A DNA stretch of 24,987 bases, taken from NCBI GenBank assembly GCA_041662005.1, contig JBAZTJ010000027.1, forward strand, positions 1 to 24,987. Direction: 5' to 3'. The number at the start of each line of letters is the position of its first letter. The first letter of the stretch is position 1. The position numbers were made by a program, and so were the translations under genes. Origin of the DNA: DATHXC01 sp041662005. Its GTDB lineage: Bacteria > Pseudomonadota > Gammaproteobacteria > Burkholderiales > Methylophilaceae. Below, piece after piece: positions 1-7,920 of this stretch. The notes beneath the pieces were generated by a model that was given only the letters and a program-made list of their open reading frames with translations, ran no database searches and was not told the DNA's origin.

Positions 1-222
1 TGCGTGATTACGCCAGAAGGCGGCAAACCGGTGACTTTCGGCAAAGGTGATCTGGTGACTTTCCCCGCCGGGCTCAAAGCCAACTGGGAAGTGAAAAAGG
101 AACTGAAGAAGCATTACCAGCTGGATGGCAACGCCATCATCCAGATGCTGCGCCGTTTGAACGGAATTTTTGAAGTTCTAGGCAACTTATCAAGTCTTGC
201 TAGACAGCAGCTCAAGCCCTAG
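1..222 (+). CDS. Cupin (cupin_3/DUF861-like) protein, 3' part only
   Basis: The reading frame is open from the first base, so the N-terminus lies outside the window. Residues up to the KKHYQ segment have the GDLVTFPAG and W-V-KK-x-KKHY pattern of the small single-domain cupins related to ureidoglycine aminohydrolase-type cupin_3 proteins, whose substrates are mostly unknown. Such proteins normally stop just after the KHY segment. Here the frame runs on for about 32 residues (DGNAIIQMLRR...) to a TAG, and that extension is not cupin-like. The extension begins in a ~65-bp sequence repeated at 1076-1150, so the original 3' end was probably replaced or extended by a rearrangement. Family assignment is fairly secure; the function is not known. 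Confidence 0.7.
   Translation, partial: CVITPEGGKPVTFGKGDLVTFPAGLKANWEVKKELKKHYQLDGNAIIQMLRRLNGIFEVLGNLSSLARQQLKP
112..183 (+). repeat. Direct repeat, copy 1 (3' end of cupin ORF)
   Basis: This stretch matches 1076-1150 with only about four substitutions, a 1-nt indel near the middle and a 4-nt indel close to the 3' end, at a spacing of ~964 bp. It lies within the aberrant C-terminal extension of the cupin gene. The two copies bracket the outer-membrane protein gene at 306-1004. Confidence 0.85.
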
Positions 223-305
223 CTGGCTCACCACTTCAAACTAAAACAGTCTCTGGAGAATACCCGTTCAATTTCATTGAAGGTGCGCCCCATGAGAGTG
301 AAAAT

Positions 306-1004
306 TTAGAAAATTTTATCTGGCGTAAATCGAACACCAAACGATATCCAGCGATTTTCAGAGGATGAGTCAAGCTGCCTGCCAAGGGTGGTGTCTACCT
401 GAAACAGGTTTGGTATGACTGAGAATCTGAAACCAACCTGCCCAAAAGGGTTGTCCCTGTTATCACCATATACCTCTGCCACTCCAAGCAGCCTGGGCGA
501 TAACTTATATTCACTACCGACCCCCCAAGTAAGATTATTTTGTCTGCTATCTCTATCATGCAAAACGCCAGCATTGATATGCATAATGAGTTTGTCATCT
601 AAAAATGACATTGAAAGCGGAACGTAGCTGTAAGTATTGCCATACTGGTTAGGCCCCGGCGTCACTCCGGGATGTTTGACCGTGCCTAATGCAAAACCAA
701 TACCCCAGCCGTTTGTTTCCAGTGGTCGGAATAATGTCTTGAGTTGCAACACATAATCTTGATTCGCTTTCTCTCCGTCACTTTTAGCGACAGCCCCACC
801 AAATGTGACTTCGAAATTTCCCGTCGGGTTGCATGCCGGCAGTGCCCAAAGCTCTTTGCTGTCTCTATATATCCGTGTCCAACTCTCAAATTGGCAGCTA
901 CCAGCAGTAGTAAGCCTGGCATCATCCGTGACAAATGGGCGTGCAGCCCATGCAGAACCCATATACAGGCTCAAAAGTAACGAAGTTATAAGTATTTTTT
1001 TCAT
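306..1004 (-). CDS. Putative outer-membrane beta-barrel protein
   Basis: A 232-residue protein with a clear Sec signal peptide (MKK, a Leu/Ser-rich core, then a cleavage site after AWA at about residue 21). The mature protein starts ARPFVTDDA and has alternating hydrophobic/polar strands with many Tyr, Gly and Asn residues. It ends in Phe after an aromatic/charged strand (FGVRFTPDKIF), as expected for a porin-like barrel inserted by the BAM machinery. ATG at 1004 is preferred over the in-frame TTG six bases upstream because it gives a canonical signal peptide. A TGCTAGAAT extended -10-like sequence lies only ~7 nt before the ATG, so the transcript may be nearly leaderless. No operon partner is present. 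The ARPFVTDDA start recalls exported transporter-like proteins, but the substrate is unknown. Confidence 0.75.
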   Translation of the reverse strand: MKKILITSLLLSLYMGSAWAARPFVTDDARLTTAGSCQFESWTRIYRDSKELWALPACNPTGNFEVTFGGAVAKSDGEKANQDYVLQLKTLFRPLETNGWGIGFALGTVKHPGVTPGPNQYGNTYSYVPLSMSFLDDKLIMHINAGVLHDRDSRQNNLTWGVGSEYKLSPRLLGVAEVYGDNRDNPFGQVGFRFSVIPNLFQVDTTLGRQLDSSSENRWISFGVRFTPDKIF

Positions 1005-1075
1005 AAGCAAATTCTAGCATGTGGAAAATGACAGTTTTATGACTACAGGTTTTTGGTGTTGTCATAACAAGACCA

Positions 1076-1150
1076 CATGACCAGCTGGATGGCAACGCCA
1101 TCAGCCAGATGCTGCGCCGCTTGAAGGCATTTTTGAAGTTAGCTCTAGGC
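1076..1150 (+). repeat. Direct repeat, copy 2
   Basis: Second copy of the sequence at 112-183. In the matching frame it reads QLDGNAISQMLRRLKAFLKLALG followed by a TGA at 1151, a tidier end than copy 1 has. Upstream sequence is unrelated to the cupin, so only the 3' tail is duplicated. This fits an insertion or duplication that brought in the intervening ~0.9 kb. Confidence 0.85.
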
Positions 1151-1200
1151 TGAACACCGCTCCCTACTTTAAGATACGTGGGCGGTCCAAGCTATCAGCT

Positions 1201-2382
1201 TTAAGTATTAAATTCCGGATTATCGCCATCCAGCGATATTGGAAGGTTTGTGTACTGATATGCTGCTTGGAGTAGCTCCATGAATTCAATATGCGTACTA
1301 TCTTCGGTAACAACCGTGTCGCTGGGGTCTTGTAATTGTTCATCAAAAGATTCCATCTGGAAAGCTAGAGGAACAAAGAGATTTCCGCCAGGCACTGTGT
1401 CCAAACTCCATATCCATGGCTTGTTTGTTACTAAGATATAGGCACTAGGTCTAGGTAGCCCATTCAAAGGTTTGCCTTCAAAACTCTTTAATTTGTCTAT
1501 AGCCTTTAAACAAGTTTCGGTTTGATCATTATGGTTTGAATCTAGTGGTGTATTCATATCAATGCATACAATACGGGTGTGGTTAGCGACCTTGGATATA
1601 GCATTATTGAATAATTTTCCTAGTCGTAAACTAACCCCTTCTTTTCGCTTTGCTTCCACAGAAAATTTTTTATTTGTACGTTTATTGGTAGCGGTAAATT
1701 CACAATGCGACTGACTTGTATCGGACTCATCTTCAAACTCTATTGTAAATCCGGCTCGGATGAACATTGCTGCAACTTCAACCTCATACCGCGCACCCCC
1801 GAACTGATCTTTATGTTTTAGTCTTATAATGAGCTTCTCTTGCAATTCAACATTATGATCGAGAGCAAATAAATCATTTGCCAAATGCAAGTGGGCAAGA
1901 ACAGCACCTGTTGGTTCATATTCATAAAACTTACCATTAGCAGTTAATTTTTTTGAAATATTTTCACTCCTTCTCAGCCAATCAATTATTGGGTGAGCAT
2001 CATCCAAAGATTTTTCATATTCATTATTAATCCATCCCTCTCCCATTGTCTTCAATAAATACATTTTTAAGAAATCTGGGTATGTGTTGATTCCAGTTGT
2101 ACTTATTAAACGATTATTTATCGCAAAAAGCCTGCTGCCATCTCTTAATTTGACGGTAACAAAATCATTTCCTTTGCCATGCATTTGCTTTAATCGAACA
2201 CTCGTTTCTTGATTTTTTTGCATCTCAGATAGCCATTCTGAAACAAAATTTTGACGTCTGATTGACCCACAACAAAGTTTAAACTTTTTCTTACTCCCGC
2301 AACTACAGGGTTGATTGCGTCCAGTTTTTGAAACTTTAAGTTTTGGATTAAAAGCCATATTTTTTAGAGATGTCTGAGACAT
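1201..2382 (-). CDS. SEC-C zinc-motif protein with PD-(D/E)XK-like nuclease region
   Basis: Predicted 393 residues. Residues 21-39 form a textbook SEC-C metal-binding motif, GRNQPCSCGS...KLCCG, with Cys 26, 28, 37 and 38. The C-terminal half contains a helix RYEVEVAAMFIRAGF (about 198-212), then CEF (Glu228) and a beta-strand FSVEAKRK (Glu243-x-Lys245). This spacing is that of a PD-(D/E)XK nuclease core (Glu helix, acidic residue, ExK). The nuclease call is inference from motif order. The open frame extends upstream to 2607 but the residues before 2382 are low-complexity and unlike the rest. The start is uncertain between ATG 2382 (AGAAGG very close) and ATG 2358. The gene is visibly more AT-rich than its neighbours and stands alone, suggesting transfer. 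A defence or DNA-processing role is possible but unproven. Confidence 0.7.
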   Translation of the reverse strand: MSQTSLKNMAFNPKLKVSKTGRNQPCSCGSKKKFKLCCGSIRRQNFVSEWLSEMQKNQETSVRLKQMHGKGNDFVTVKLRDGSRLFAINNRLISTTGINTYPDFLKMYLLKTMGEGWINNEYEKSLDDAHPIIDWLRRSENISKKLTANGKFYEYEPTGAVLAHLHLANDLFALDHNVELQEKLIIRLKHKDQFGGARYEVEVAAMFIRAGFTIEFEDESDTSQSHCEFTATNKRTNKKFSVEAKRKEGVSLRLGKLFNNAISKVANHTRIVCIDMNTPLDSNHNDQTETCLKAIDKLKSFEGKPLNGLPRPSAYILVTNKPWIWSLDTVPGGNLFVPLAFQMESFDEQLQDPSDTVVTEDSTHIEFMELLQAAYQYTNLPISLDGDNPEFNT

Positions 2383-2579
2383 TCCTTCTGAGAGGTTCTG
2401 CCATTTATGTGATACAGGAGCTACAAATATGCTGTTCCAGACACTAGCAGGCCAAGCTAACCAAATCAATATGATATTGATCGAATGATCATTTAGTAGC
2501 GAAACGTGACGGGCACAGCAAATGCTTACCCTGTTGTCACCCGCCCATTTTGTCGGCAATGTGACACGAAAGCCTAGCC

Positions 2580-3171
2580 ATGAAATTCCACATGACACCC
2601 GGTTCATGCTCTACCGGTATCCATATTTTGCTCGAAGAGCTGGAACTACCTTTTGAGGTGTATCTCGTCAACCTGATGGCGGGCGACCAGCATAAGCCGG
2701 AATACCTGGCGATTAACCCCAAAGCCAATATCCCCACGCTGGTTCGCGATGATGGCTCGGCCATTACCGAGTTTCAGGCGATTGCCTGGTGGCTGGCGCG
2801 CAGTTATCCCAAGGCCAGGCTGTTGCCGGGTGATGCGGACGGCGATGCGCGCGTGATCGAAGCGATGGATTACGTCGTCGGTACTCTCCACNNNNNNNNN
2901 NGCCGACCATGCGGCCATACAGGCGAGTGGCCGCGAGATAGTCGCCGCGGGCTTTGTGGTGATGAATGAAATGCTGGCAGGTACAGTACTGGCAGGTAAA
3001 GATTATGTGACCGGTGATTTCAGCATTGCCGATGCGGCCTTGTTTTACGTTGAGTTCTGGGCCGACAAGATCAAGCTTGAGCTGCCACCCAACTGCAGCG
3101 CGCATTACCAGCGCATGCTGCAACGGCCTGTGGTGCGGCAGGTGCTACTGGAAGAAGGCTACCGGCTTTAG
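2580..3171 (+). CDS. Glutathione S-transferase family protein (interrupted by assembly gap)
   Basis: The first 104 residues (MKFHMTPGSCSTGIHILLEE..., then NPKANIPTLV and ITEFQAIAWWLA) are the thioredoxin-fold N-terminal domain of a beta-like GST. The cis-Pro (NIPTL) and the glutathione-contacting acidic-Ser-equivalent loop (ITEFQA) are present. After ten Ns the second part contains GDFSIADAALFYVEFW, the N-capping box of the helical C-terminal domain, and ends at a TAG. The two halves are in different frames across exactly ten Ns, so the Ns are a placeholder of arbitrary length rather than a true frameshift. About 193 residues are visible; a full family member is about 205, so only a short piece is missing. 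Cytosolic detoxification or thiol transfer is the family role; the substrate is unknown. There is no strong ribosome binding site before the ATG. Confidence 0.85.
2892..2901. other. Assembly gap (10 N)
   Basis: Ten consecutive undetermined bases inside the GST gene. Flanking coding frames are incompatible at this length, so the true gap length differs from ten and is probably a few tens of bases. Confidence 0.95.
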
Positions 3172-3243
3172 TAATACTCACCCAGAGCATGCTTATTGCT
3201 TAGTAGCCGACAAACACCCATTTCACGACAAACGAGACAATTC

Positions 3244-4134
3244 ATGAGCATGATCGCAATCGCCTGGCGCGCACATCCCGATTTTCCCCTGGTATTGCTG
3301 ATGAACCATGATGGGCCACATGAGCGCCCGACGGCCCCTGCCGCGTGGTGGCCTGATGCGCCGCATTGCTTTGCCGGGCGCGATGAAGCCCGCGGCGGCT
3401 CGTGGCTGGGGGTAACGCGTGAAGGCCGCTTTGCTGCGGTGACACCCTACCGCGACGGTGCGGCCATAGACCCCGCCCTGCCTTCGCGCGGACTGCTGAC
3501 TGTGGATTACCTGGCCTCAGAAGAGGCGCCGGTTGTGCATGTGCGGCAGTTCAGCCGTAACCGCGGCAGCCACCCGCCTTTTAACATGCTGGTGGGCACC
3601 ACGCGGCAGGCCTATTACGCCGGCACCAATACACGCCTGCCGCTGGCGCTGACGCAGGGGGTGCATACCCTATCCAACGGCCTGCTCGACGAACGCTGGC
3701 CGAAATGCGCGCAACTGGATGCCCTGCTGGGGGCTTACCTGCTCACCAATGGGGGCTTCAGCATACTGCTGGCGGCTTACCCCAGGCTGGCTGCATCCAG
3801 CGCGCGCGGAGCTGATGCCTTGCCTGCTGCCAGCGCTGGCGGGCTGACCACGGATGACATTGCCGCAGCCGGGTTTGCCATGCTGGCCGACCGCACCACG
3901 TATGACAGCGACTTGCCCGATACCGGCGTGGATGAAGATGAGGAAGAACGGCTATCTGCCTGTTTTGTACTGGGCGAGGCGCATGGCACACGGTCTAGCT
4001 CGGTGCTGGTCATGGCGCGCGATGGACAGGTGCGGTTTGAAGAACGCAGCTTTGATGCAGCGGGCGATGAATCCGGCCGTGTGGTGGAAACCTGGCGCAT
4101 GGACCCTTCGGTGTTTTCCAGCGAAGTCGACTGA
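3244..4134 (+). CDS. NRDE/TANGO2-like family protein
   Basis: A 296-residue protein beginning MSMIAIAWRAHPDFPLVLLMNHDGPHERPTAPAAWWPDAP, followed by GRD...GGSWLGVTREGRFAAVTPYRD and SRGLLTVDYL. This is the conserved N-terminal block of the NRDE (TANGO2 homologue) family, and the length is typical. Two normally conserved features differ. The NRDE signature reads NHDG (residues 21-24), and residue 2 is Ser where family members usually begin Met-Cys. The protein may therefore have lost the ancestral activity or be a divergent paralogue. Bacterial members have no firmly assigned reaction; links to haem or lipid handling have been proposed for the eukaryotic protein. ATG 3244 is chosen because it gives the family N-terminus; the frame is open to 3196 but those residues look unrelated. 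It lies 143 bp before the AAA gene. Confidence 0.8.
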   Translation: MSMIAIAWRAHPDFPLVLLMNHDGPHERPTAPAAWWPDAPHCFAGRDEARGGSWLGVTREGRFAAVTPYRDGAAIDPALPSRGLLTVDYLASEEAPVVHVRQFSRNRGSHPPFNMLVGTTRQAYYAGTNTRLPLALTQGVHTLSNGLLDERWPKCAQLDALLGAYLLTNGGFSILLAAYPRLAASSARGADALPAASAGGLTTDDIAAAGFAMLADRTTYDSDLPDTGVDEDEEERLSACFVLGEAHGTRSSSVLVMARDGQVRFEERSFDAAGDESGRVVETWRMDPSVFSSEVD

Positions 4135-4253
4135 ACAAGCACGGCCTGGGCCATATAACCAAGACCATAAGCGCAGGCATTTTTCTTGCTGAATCCACTC
4201 TTAACCGCCGTTTAACCAGCTTTTTGTCGCATTTGTAACAACGCTCAACCTTT

Positions 4254-4291
4254 GGAGCAAGCCATGAAACTGCAACCATGAAACTACAAAT
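4254..4291 (+). promoter_or_regulatory. Duplicated translation start with a five-codon upstream ORF
   Basis: GGAG (4254-4257) is correctly spaced, 6 nt, from an ATG at 4264. That ATG reads Met-Lys-Leu-Gln-Pro and stops at a TGA that overlaps the ATG of the AAA gene (ATGA at 4278-4281). The 14 bases at 4264-4277 are nearly repeated at 4278-4291 (ATGAAACTGCAACC, then ATGAAACTACAAAT), so this is a tandem duplication of the start region. Translation of the AAA protein probably depends on reinitiation at the overlapping stop/start, since its own ATG is 20 nt from the ribosome binding site. Confidence 0.6.
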
Positions 4292-6002
4292 AGAACGGCC
4301 TTATGTGGAGGCCATAGTGGACGAGTTCCCCGCGCTGGCGGCGCTCAGGGAGCAATTGCGCTTTGGCAACCAGGTGGAGATACCGGTGAGCCAGCTGGCC
4401 AAGGCTGAGCTGGATTTCCTGGTGGGTTTATACCAATTGGCGGGGCCGGAAATGCACGGGCGTGCCGCGCAGTTGCTGACCCTGCAGCGCGCGCTGAACG
4501 ATGAGGGCGTGCGCTTTAAGGCAGAAGACCTGGAAGCGATAGTGCCGGCGATTGCGCGGTACCTGCTGGCAGATGCGTTGCGCGGCTGGCTGTTTAATGT
4601 GAATGCAGCGGGCAAGCCGCTGGCCTATGTGGTGACACGGCTGGACTACACGCCGCAATCCAACGACGAAACTGGCAAGGTGTATATCGAGCTGAAAGCC
4701 AATGCCCAGGCGGCTCTGGCGAATGTGAGTTTACGTATTTCGGCGGGCGACATTGCAGGCAAAACCGTGAGCGAGATTTTTGCCGACAAGGGCTACCTCA
4801 AGGAAACACCCGAGCTGATTGCCGCCTACGATGCCACGGTGGAACGCTATTTCGACTGGCGTGCGCAATACGGCGCGCAGTTTTCTGCCAGCGGCACCGG
4901 CTTTTATGCCGAAGACCCGACCTCCAGCCATCGCAACACGGACTGGGCGCGCAAGGATGTGGTGGTGCTATCGGCTAATGGCTCGGCAGCCCGGTTGGTG
5001 AATGACGAAAGCATTATCGCCAACCGCGCTACCACCATGGATGCGACGGGCGACATATTGGGCCAATACCTGAGCAAAGCCGCCAAGAGCAACAAGTACG
5101 ATGCCGAGGACGAGGTCAGGCAATCGCAAGCGGCTATCCCCAAAGGTTTGTTCACGCAGCTGCCGGTGCATGGTTATATTTTGATGTTCCACCTCGACCT
5201 GCACCATTATTTATGGGTGCATGTAGATGACATACAGCCTTACCAATACCAGCCTGCGCTCAAGCAGAAACTGATACTGCCGCCCGAGCAGACCGACCTG
5301 ATCGATATACTCACCGCCGAGATGGACGTGCTGATGGACGACATCGTTGCGGGTAAATCCGGTGGCACTACGGTGCTGTGCGCCGGGCCGGCGGGCGTGG
5401 GCAAAACCTTAACGGCGGAGGTGTATTCCGAAATTATCCGGCGGCCTTTATACCGCGTGCATTCCGGCCAGCTGGGGTTGAACGTGGCGGCGATGGAAAC
5501 CGCACTCAAGGATGTGCTGACCCGCGCCCAGCGCTGGGGTGCGGTAATGCTGATCGACGAGGCCGACGTGTATATCAAGCGCCGTGACGACGACATGACC
5601 ATGAATGCCGTGGTCGGCGTGTTTTTGCGCGTGCTGGAATATTTCAACGGTTTGCTGTTTCTCACCACCAACCGCGTGGATGACATCGACGAAGCGATTG
5701 TTTCGCGCTGTATTGCCATGATCAAGTTCTACCCGCCGGATGCAGCGGCCCGCGCCAAGATCTGGCGCGTGATGACGGACCAATTCGGCCTGAAAGTGGA
5801 CGATGCGCTGATTACCGAACTCGCCGCGATTTTCCCGCAAGCCAGCGGGCGTGACATCAAAGGGCTGGCCAAGCTCACCGCCAAATTCTGCAGCCATAAA
5901 TCTGTGCCGCCGACGATAGAAGCGTTCAAGCGCTGCTCGGTTTTTCGCGGTATGGATCTGGAGCGGTCTACATTAAAAGAGCTGGCGTCTGCCAATTCAT
6001 AA
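4278..6002 (+). CDS. AAA+ family ATPase with ~300-residue unassigned N-terminal region
   Basis: A 574-residue protein. The C-terminal third is a AAA module: Walker A GPAGVGKT at residues 370-377, Walker B LIDEADVY with Asp427-Glu428, a sensor-1-type segment LLFLTTNRVDDID, and SRC as the likely arginine-finger area. A helical lid (ASGRDIKGLAKL) carries a sensor-2-type region. The N-terminal ~340 residues contain helical stretches and an acidic/aromatic segment around HGYILMFHLDLHHYLWVHVDDI, and I do not recognise a domain there. Such proteins usually remodel a partner protein or insert a cofactor using ATP. It begins an operon with an FAD oxidase (11-bp gap) and a Rieske ferredoxin (15-bp gap), so a maturation or remodelling role for one of these is a reasonable inference. 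No signal peptide or membrane segment is seen. Confidence 0.85.
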   Translation: MKLQIERPYVEAIVDEFPALAALREQLRFGNQVEIPVSQLAKAELDFLVGLYQLAGPEMHGRAAQLLTLQRALNDEGVRFKAEDLEAIVPAIARYLLADALRGWLFNVNAAGKPLAYVVTRLDYTPQSNDETGKVYIELKANAQAALANVSLRISAGDIAGKTVSEIFADKGYLKETPELIAAYDATVERYFDWRAQYGAQFSASGTGFYAEDPTSSHRNTDWARKDVVVLSANGSAARLVNDESIIANRATTMDATGDILGQYLSKAAKSNKYDAEDEVRQSQAAIPKGLFTQLPVHGYILMFHLDLHHYLWVHVDDIQPYQYQPALKQKLILPPEQTDLIDILTAEMDVLMDDIVAGKSGGTTVLCAGPAGVGKTLTAEVYSEIIRRPLYRVHSGQLGLNVAAMETALKDVLTRAQRWGAVMLIDEADVYIKRRDDDMTMNAVVGVFLRVLEYFNGLLFLTTNRVDDIDEAIVSRCIAMIKFYPPDAAARAKIWRVMTDQFGLKVDDALITELAAIFPQASGRDIKGLAKLTAKFCSHKSVPPTIEAFKRCSVFRGMDLERSTLKELASANS

Positions 6003-6013
6003 GGAGTAATGCC

Positions 6014-7573
6014 ATGCTGGATACGGTGATTGTCGGTGGTGGTTTGTGCGGCCTGTCGCTGGCGGATAGCCTTCATCACGCCGGACGCTCGTTTGCCCTG
6101 TTCGAGGCACGCACGCGGCTGGGCGGGCGCATCCTGTCCAGGCCTTGTGCGGTTTCCGGTATGACGGTGGACCTCGGCCCGACCTGGTTCTGGCCCGATG
6201 CACAGCCGCGCATGCTGGAGCTGATTGAATCCCTGCAGCTTGAGCACTTTCTGCAGCATGATTCCGGCACGGTACTACGCATGACCGACCCCAACAGCGC
6301 CGCCGAAAAACTGCAGGTCGGTGTGCATGGCGGCGCACATCGTGTCGCTGACGGCATGGGCGCACTGGTGACGGCATTGGCACAGCGGCTGCCGCAAGAG
6401 GCGATACACCTCGGCCATGCGCTGACGGCGCTGGAAGACAAAGGCGACCACGTCGTGCTGCAGTTTCGGCAAGGGGAGCATGATGATGCACCGGCCATCA
6501 TCATAGAAGCCAGGCGCGTGGTGCTGGCTTTACCGCCAAGGTTATTGGCTGAACGTGTAGATTTCACCCCGGAACTCGACGCCGCAGTCATGCAGGCAAT
6601 GCGCAACACCCATACCTGGATGGCCGACCAGGCCAAAGCAGTGATGGGCTATGCAAAAACTTTTTGGCGCCAGGATGGAAATTCCGGCAATGCTTTCGTC
6701 AACCATCCGCAAGCGGTACTGGCAGAAGTGTTCGACGCCAGCGACGCCACTGCCGAGCATGCCGCGCTGGGCGGATTCGCCGCCATGACGGCGGAGCAAC
6801 GCGCAGCGTACAAAATGGGCATGCCCATGCTGCTGGAAAGCCAGCTGGCGCAGTTGTTCGGCGTGGCGGCGCAGGATGGCGAGCTGCACTACCAGGACTG
6901 GGCAGCCGAGCCTTATACCTGTGCTACGTTGGACCTGACCCCGCCTAACGGGCATCCGGTATATGGCAGCCGCCATCTGCGCGATGCGCATTGGAACGGC
7001 AAGTTGCTATTGGGCGGCGCAGAAACCGCCACTCATGCAGGCGGTTACCTGGAAGGCGCGCTGGAGGCGGCTGGCAGGCTGGGGCGCATGTTATCCACCA
7101 GCGCCGTACTGGGTTCACTGAATGCCGATAATAACGCCAGCCTGAGTCGCTTCGGCAGTTGGGTGGCAGCGCAACGCAGCCAGGTGCTGTCCCGCTATCG
7201 CAGCCACCTCAATCGCAGCATGGCCTCGCAATATAAAGAACAACTGACCCAGCGCGCGCTGCTGGACACAGTGGAGCAGATGTACGGCGAAGCCCTGCAG
7301 CAGCTGGATAGCCTGCCGCTCAACACGCGCGATGTCGCCGTGGATAAAGGCCGCTCTGCGCTTACCCCGGCGGTGCTGGCGCAGTTCAACGGTATCAACC
7401 AGGACCTGGTGGAAGCGGCGCTTGAATTCAACCGCGGCTCCTGCGCGATTTCCAATTTCCCCGATGAGCATGAGCCCGCCCCGGACTATCAGGAAGCGAT
7501 TCGGCTAGACCTGCTTGCCGCCTGGCGTGAGTTTGCCCTTTCCGTCAATGACACACTGCTGGCGCGGCAGTAA
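6014..7573 (+). CDS. FAD-dependent amine-oxidase-like oxidoreductase
   Basis: A 519-residue protein. The N-terminus TVIVGGGLCGLSLADSLHHAG...LFEARTRLGGRI is the dinucleotide-binding Rossmann fold (GxGxxG near residues 8-13, a Glu at the end of strand 2, then the GGR motif) of the flavin monoamine oxidase family. The VDLGPTWFWP segment is the usual second FAD contact. The C-terminal FAD motif is LLLGGAETATHAGGYLEGALEAAGRLG. After this the protein continues for about 150 residues of charged, mostly helical sequence not needed for the oxidase fold, which might be a partner-binding tail. The ATG has a good ribosome site (AAGGAG). Substrate is unknown; polyamine, amino-acid or carotenoid-type oxidation cannot be separated from sequence alone. 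It is embedded between the AAA ATPase and Rieske ferredoxin genes, suggesting electron transfer to or from the ferredoxin. Confidence 0.8.
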   Translation: MLDTVIVGGGLCGLSLADSLHHAGRSFALFEARTRLGGRILSRPCAVSGMTVDLGPTWFWPDAQPRMLELIESLQLEHFLQHDSGTVLRMTDPNSAAEKLQVGVHGGAHRVADGMGALVTALAQRLPQEAIHLGHALTALEDKGDHVVLQFRQGEHDDAPAIIIEARRVVLALPPRLLAERVDFTPELDAAVMQAMRNTHTWMADQAKAVMGYAKTFWRQDGNSGNAFVNHPQAVLAEVFDASDATAEHAALGGFAAMTAEQRAAYKMGMPMLLESQLAQLFGVAAQDGELHYQDWAAEPYTCATLDLTPPNGHPVYGSRHLRDAHWNGKLLLGGAETATHAGGYLEGALEAAGRLGRMLSTSAVLGSLNADNNASLSRFGSWVAAQRSQVLSRYRSHLNRSMASQYKEQLTQRALLDTVEQMYGEALQQLDSLPLNTRDVAVDKGRSALTPAVLAQFNGINQDLVEAALEFNRGSCAISNFPDEHEPAPDYQEAIRLDLLAAWREFALSVNDTLLARQ

Positions 7574-7588
7574 TTCAGGAGTATCCAC

Positions 7589-7903
7589 ATGAGCTATATC
7601 ACGCTATGCAAGCACAAGAACCTGATGGAAGGCGAGCTGGCCGCTTTCAGCACCGACGACGGCGAGGTGATGCTGGTCTGGCCCGACGATGGCGAACTGA
7701 AGGCGTTTCAGGGCACCTGTCCGCATCAGGATGTGCCACTGTGGAGCACGTTCAATGGCCGTATCGTCACCTGCCAGTTTCACAACTGGGTATTCGATGG
7801 CCGTACCGGCAAGGGCCTGAGCCCGACCGGTTGCGCGCTCAAGCAATATCCGCTGCGGATTGAGGATGGCATGGTTCAAGTTGATCTGGCTGGCGAGTCA
7901 TAG
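7589..7903 (+). CDS. Rieske-type [2Fe-2S] ferredoxin
   Basis: A 104-residue soluble protein consisting only of a Rieske domain. The cluster ligands are visible as CPH (Cys44, His46) and CQFH (Cys62, His65), with the intervening GTCPHQDVPLWSTFNGRIVTCQFHNWVFDGRTG typical of oxygenase-type Rieske ferredoxins such as the TmoC/NirD-like group. It lacks the extra disulphide cysteines of bc1-type Rieske proteins and has no membrane anchor, so it is cytoplasmic. A good ribosome site (CAGGAG) precedes the ATG. It is the last gene of the AAA/oxidase/Rieske set and is the presumed electron carrier for the adjacent flavoprotein. No oxygenase gene is present nearby. Confidence 0.88.
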   Translation: MSYITLCKHKNLMEGELAAFSTDDGEVMLVWPDDGELKAFQGTCPHQDVPLWSTFNGRIVTCQFHNWVFDGRTGKGLSPTGCALKQYPLRIEDGMVQVDLAGES

Positions 7904-7920
7904 CGCCAAATCGACGGTGT

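Noticed and set aside
2478..2491. TGATC-GAAT-GATCA palindrome upstream of the SEC-C gene
   Set aside because: Five-bp arms in AT-rich DNA are expected by chance, and it is not placed against a recognisable promoter.
2383..2607. N-terminal extension of the SEC-C protein
   Set aside because: The extra 75 residues are unlike any domain, overlap the divergent GST start and cover the likely promoter region.
2580..3171. GST gene as a frameshifted pseudogene
   Set aside because: The frame change coincides with the ten-N gap, whose length is arbitrary; both halves are otherwise intact.
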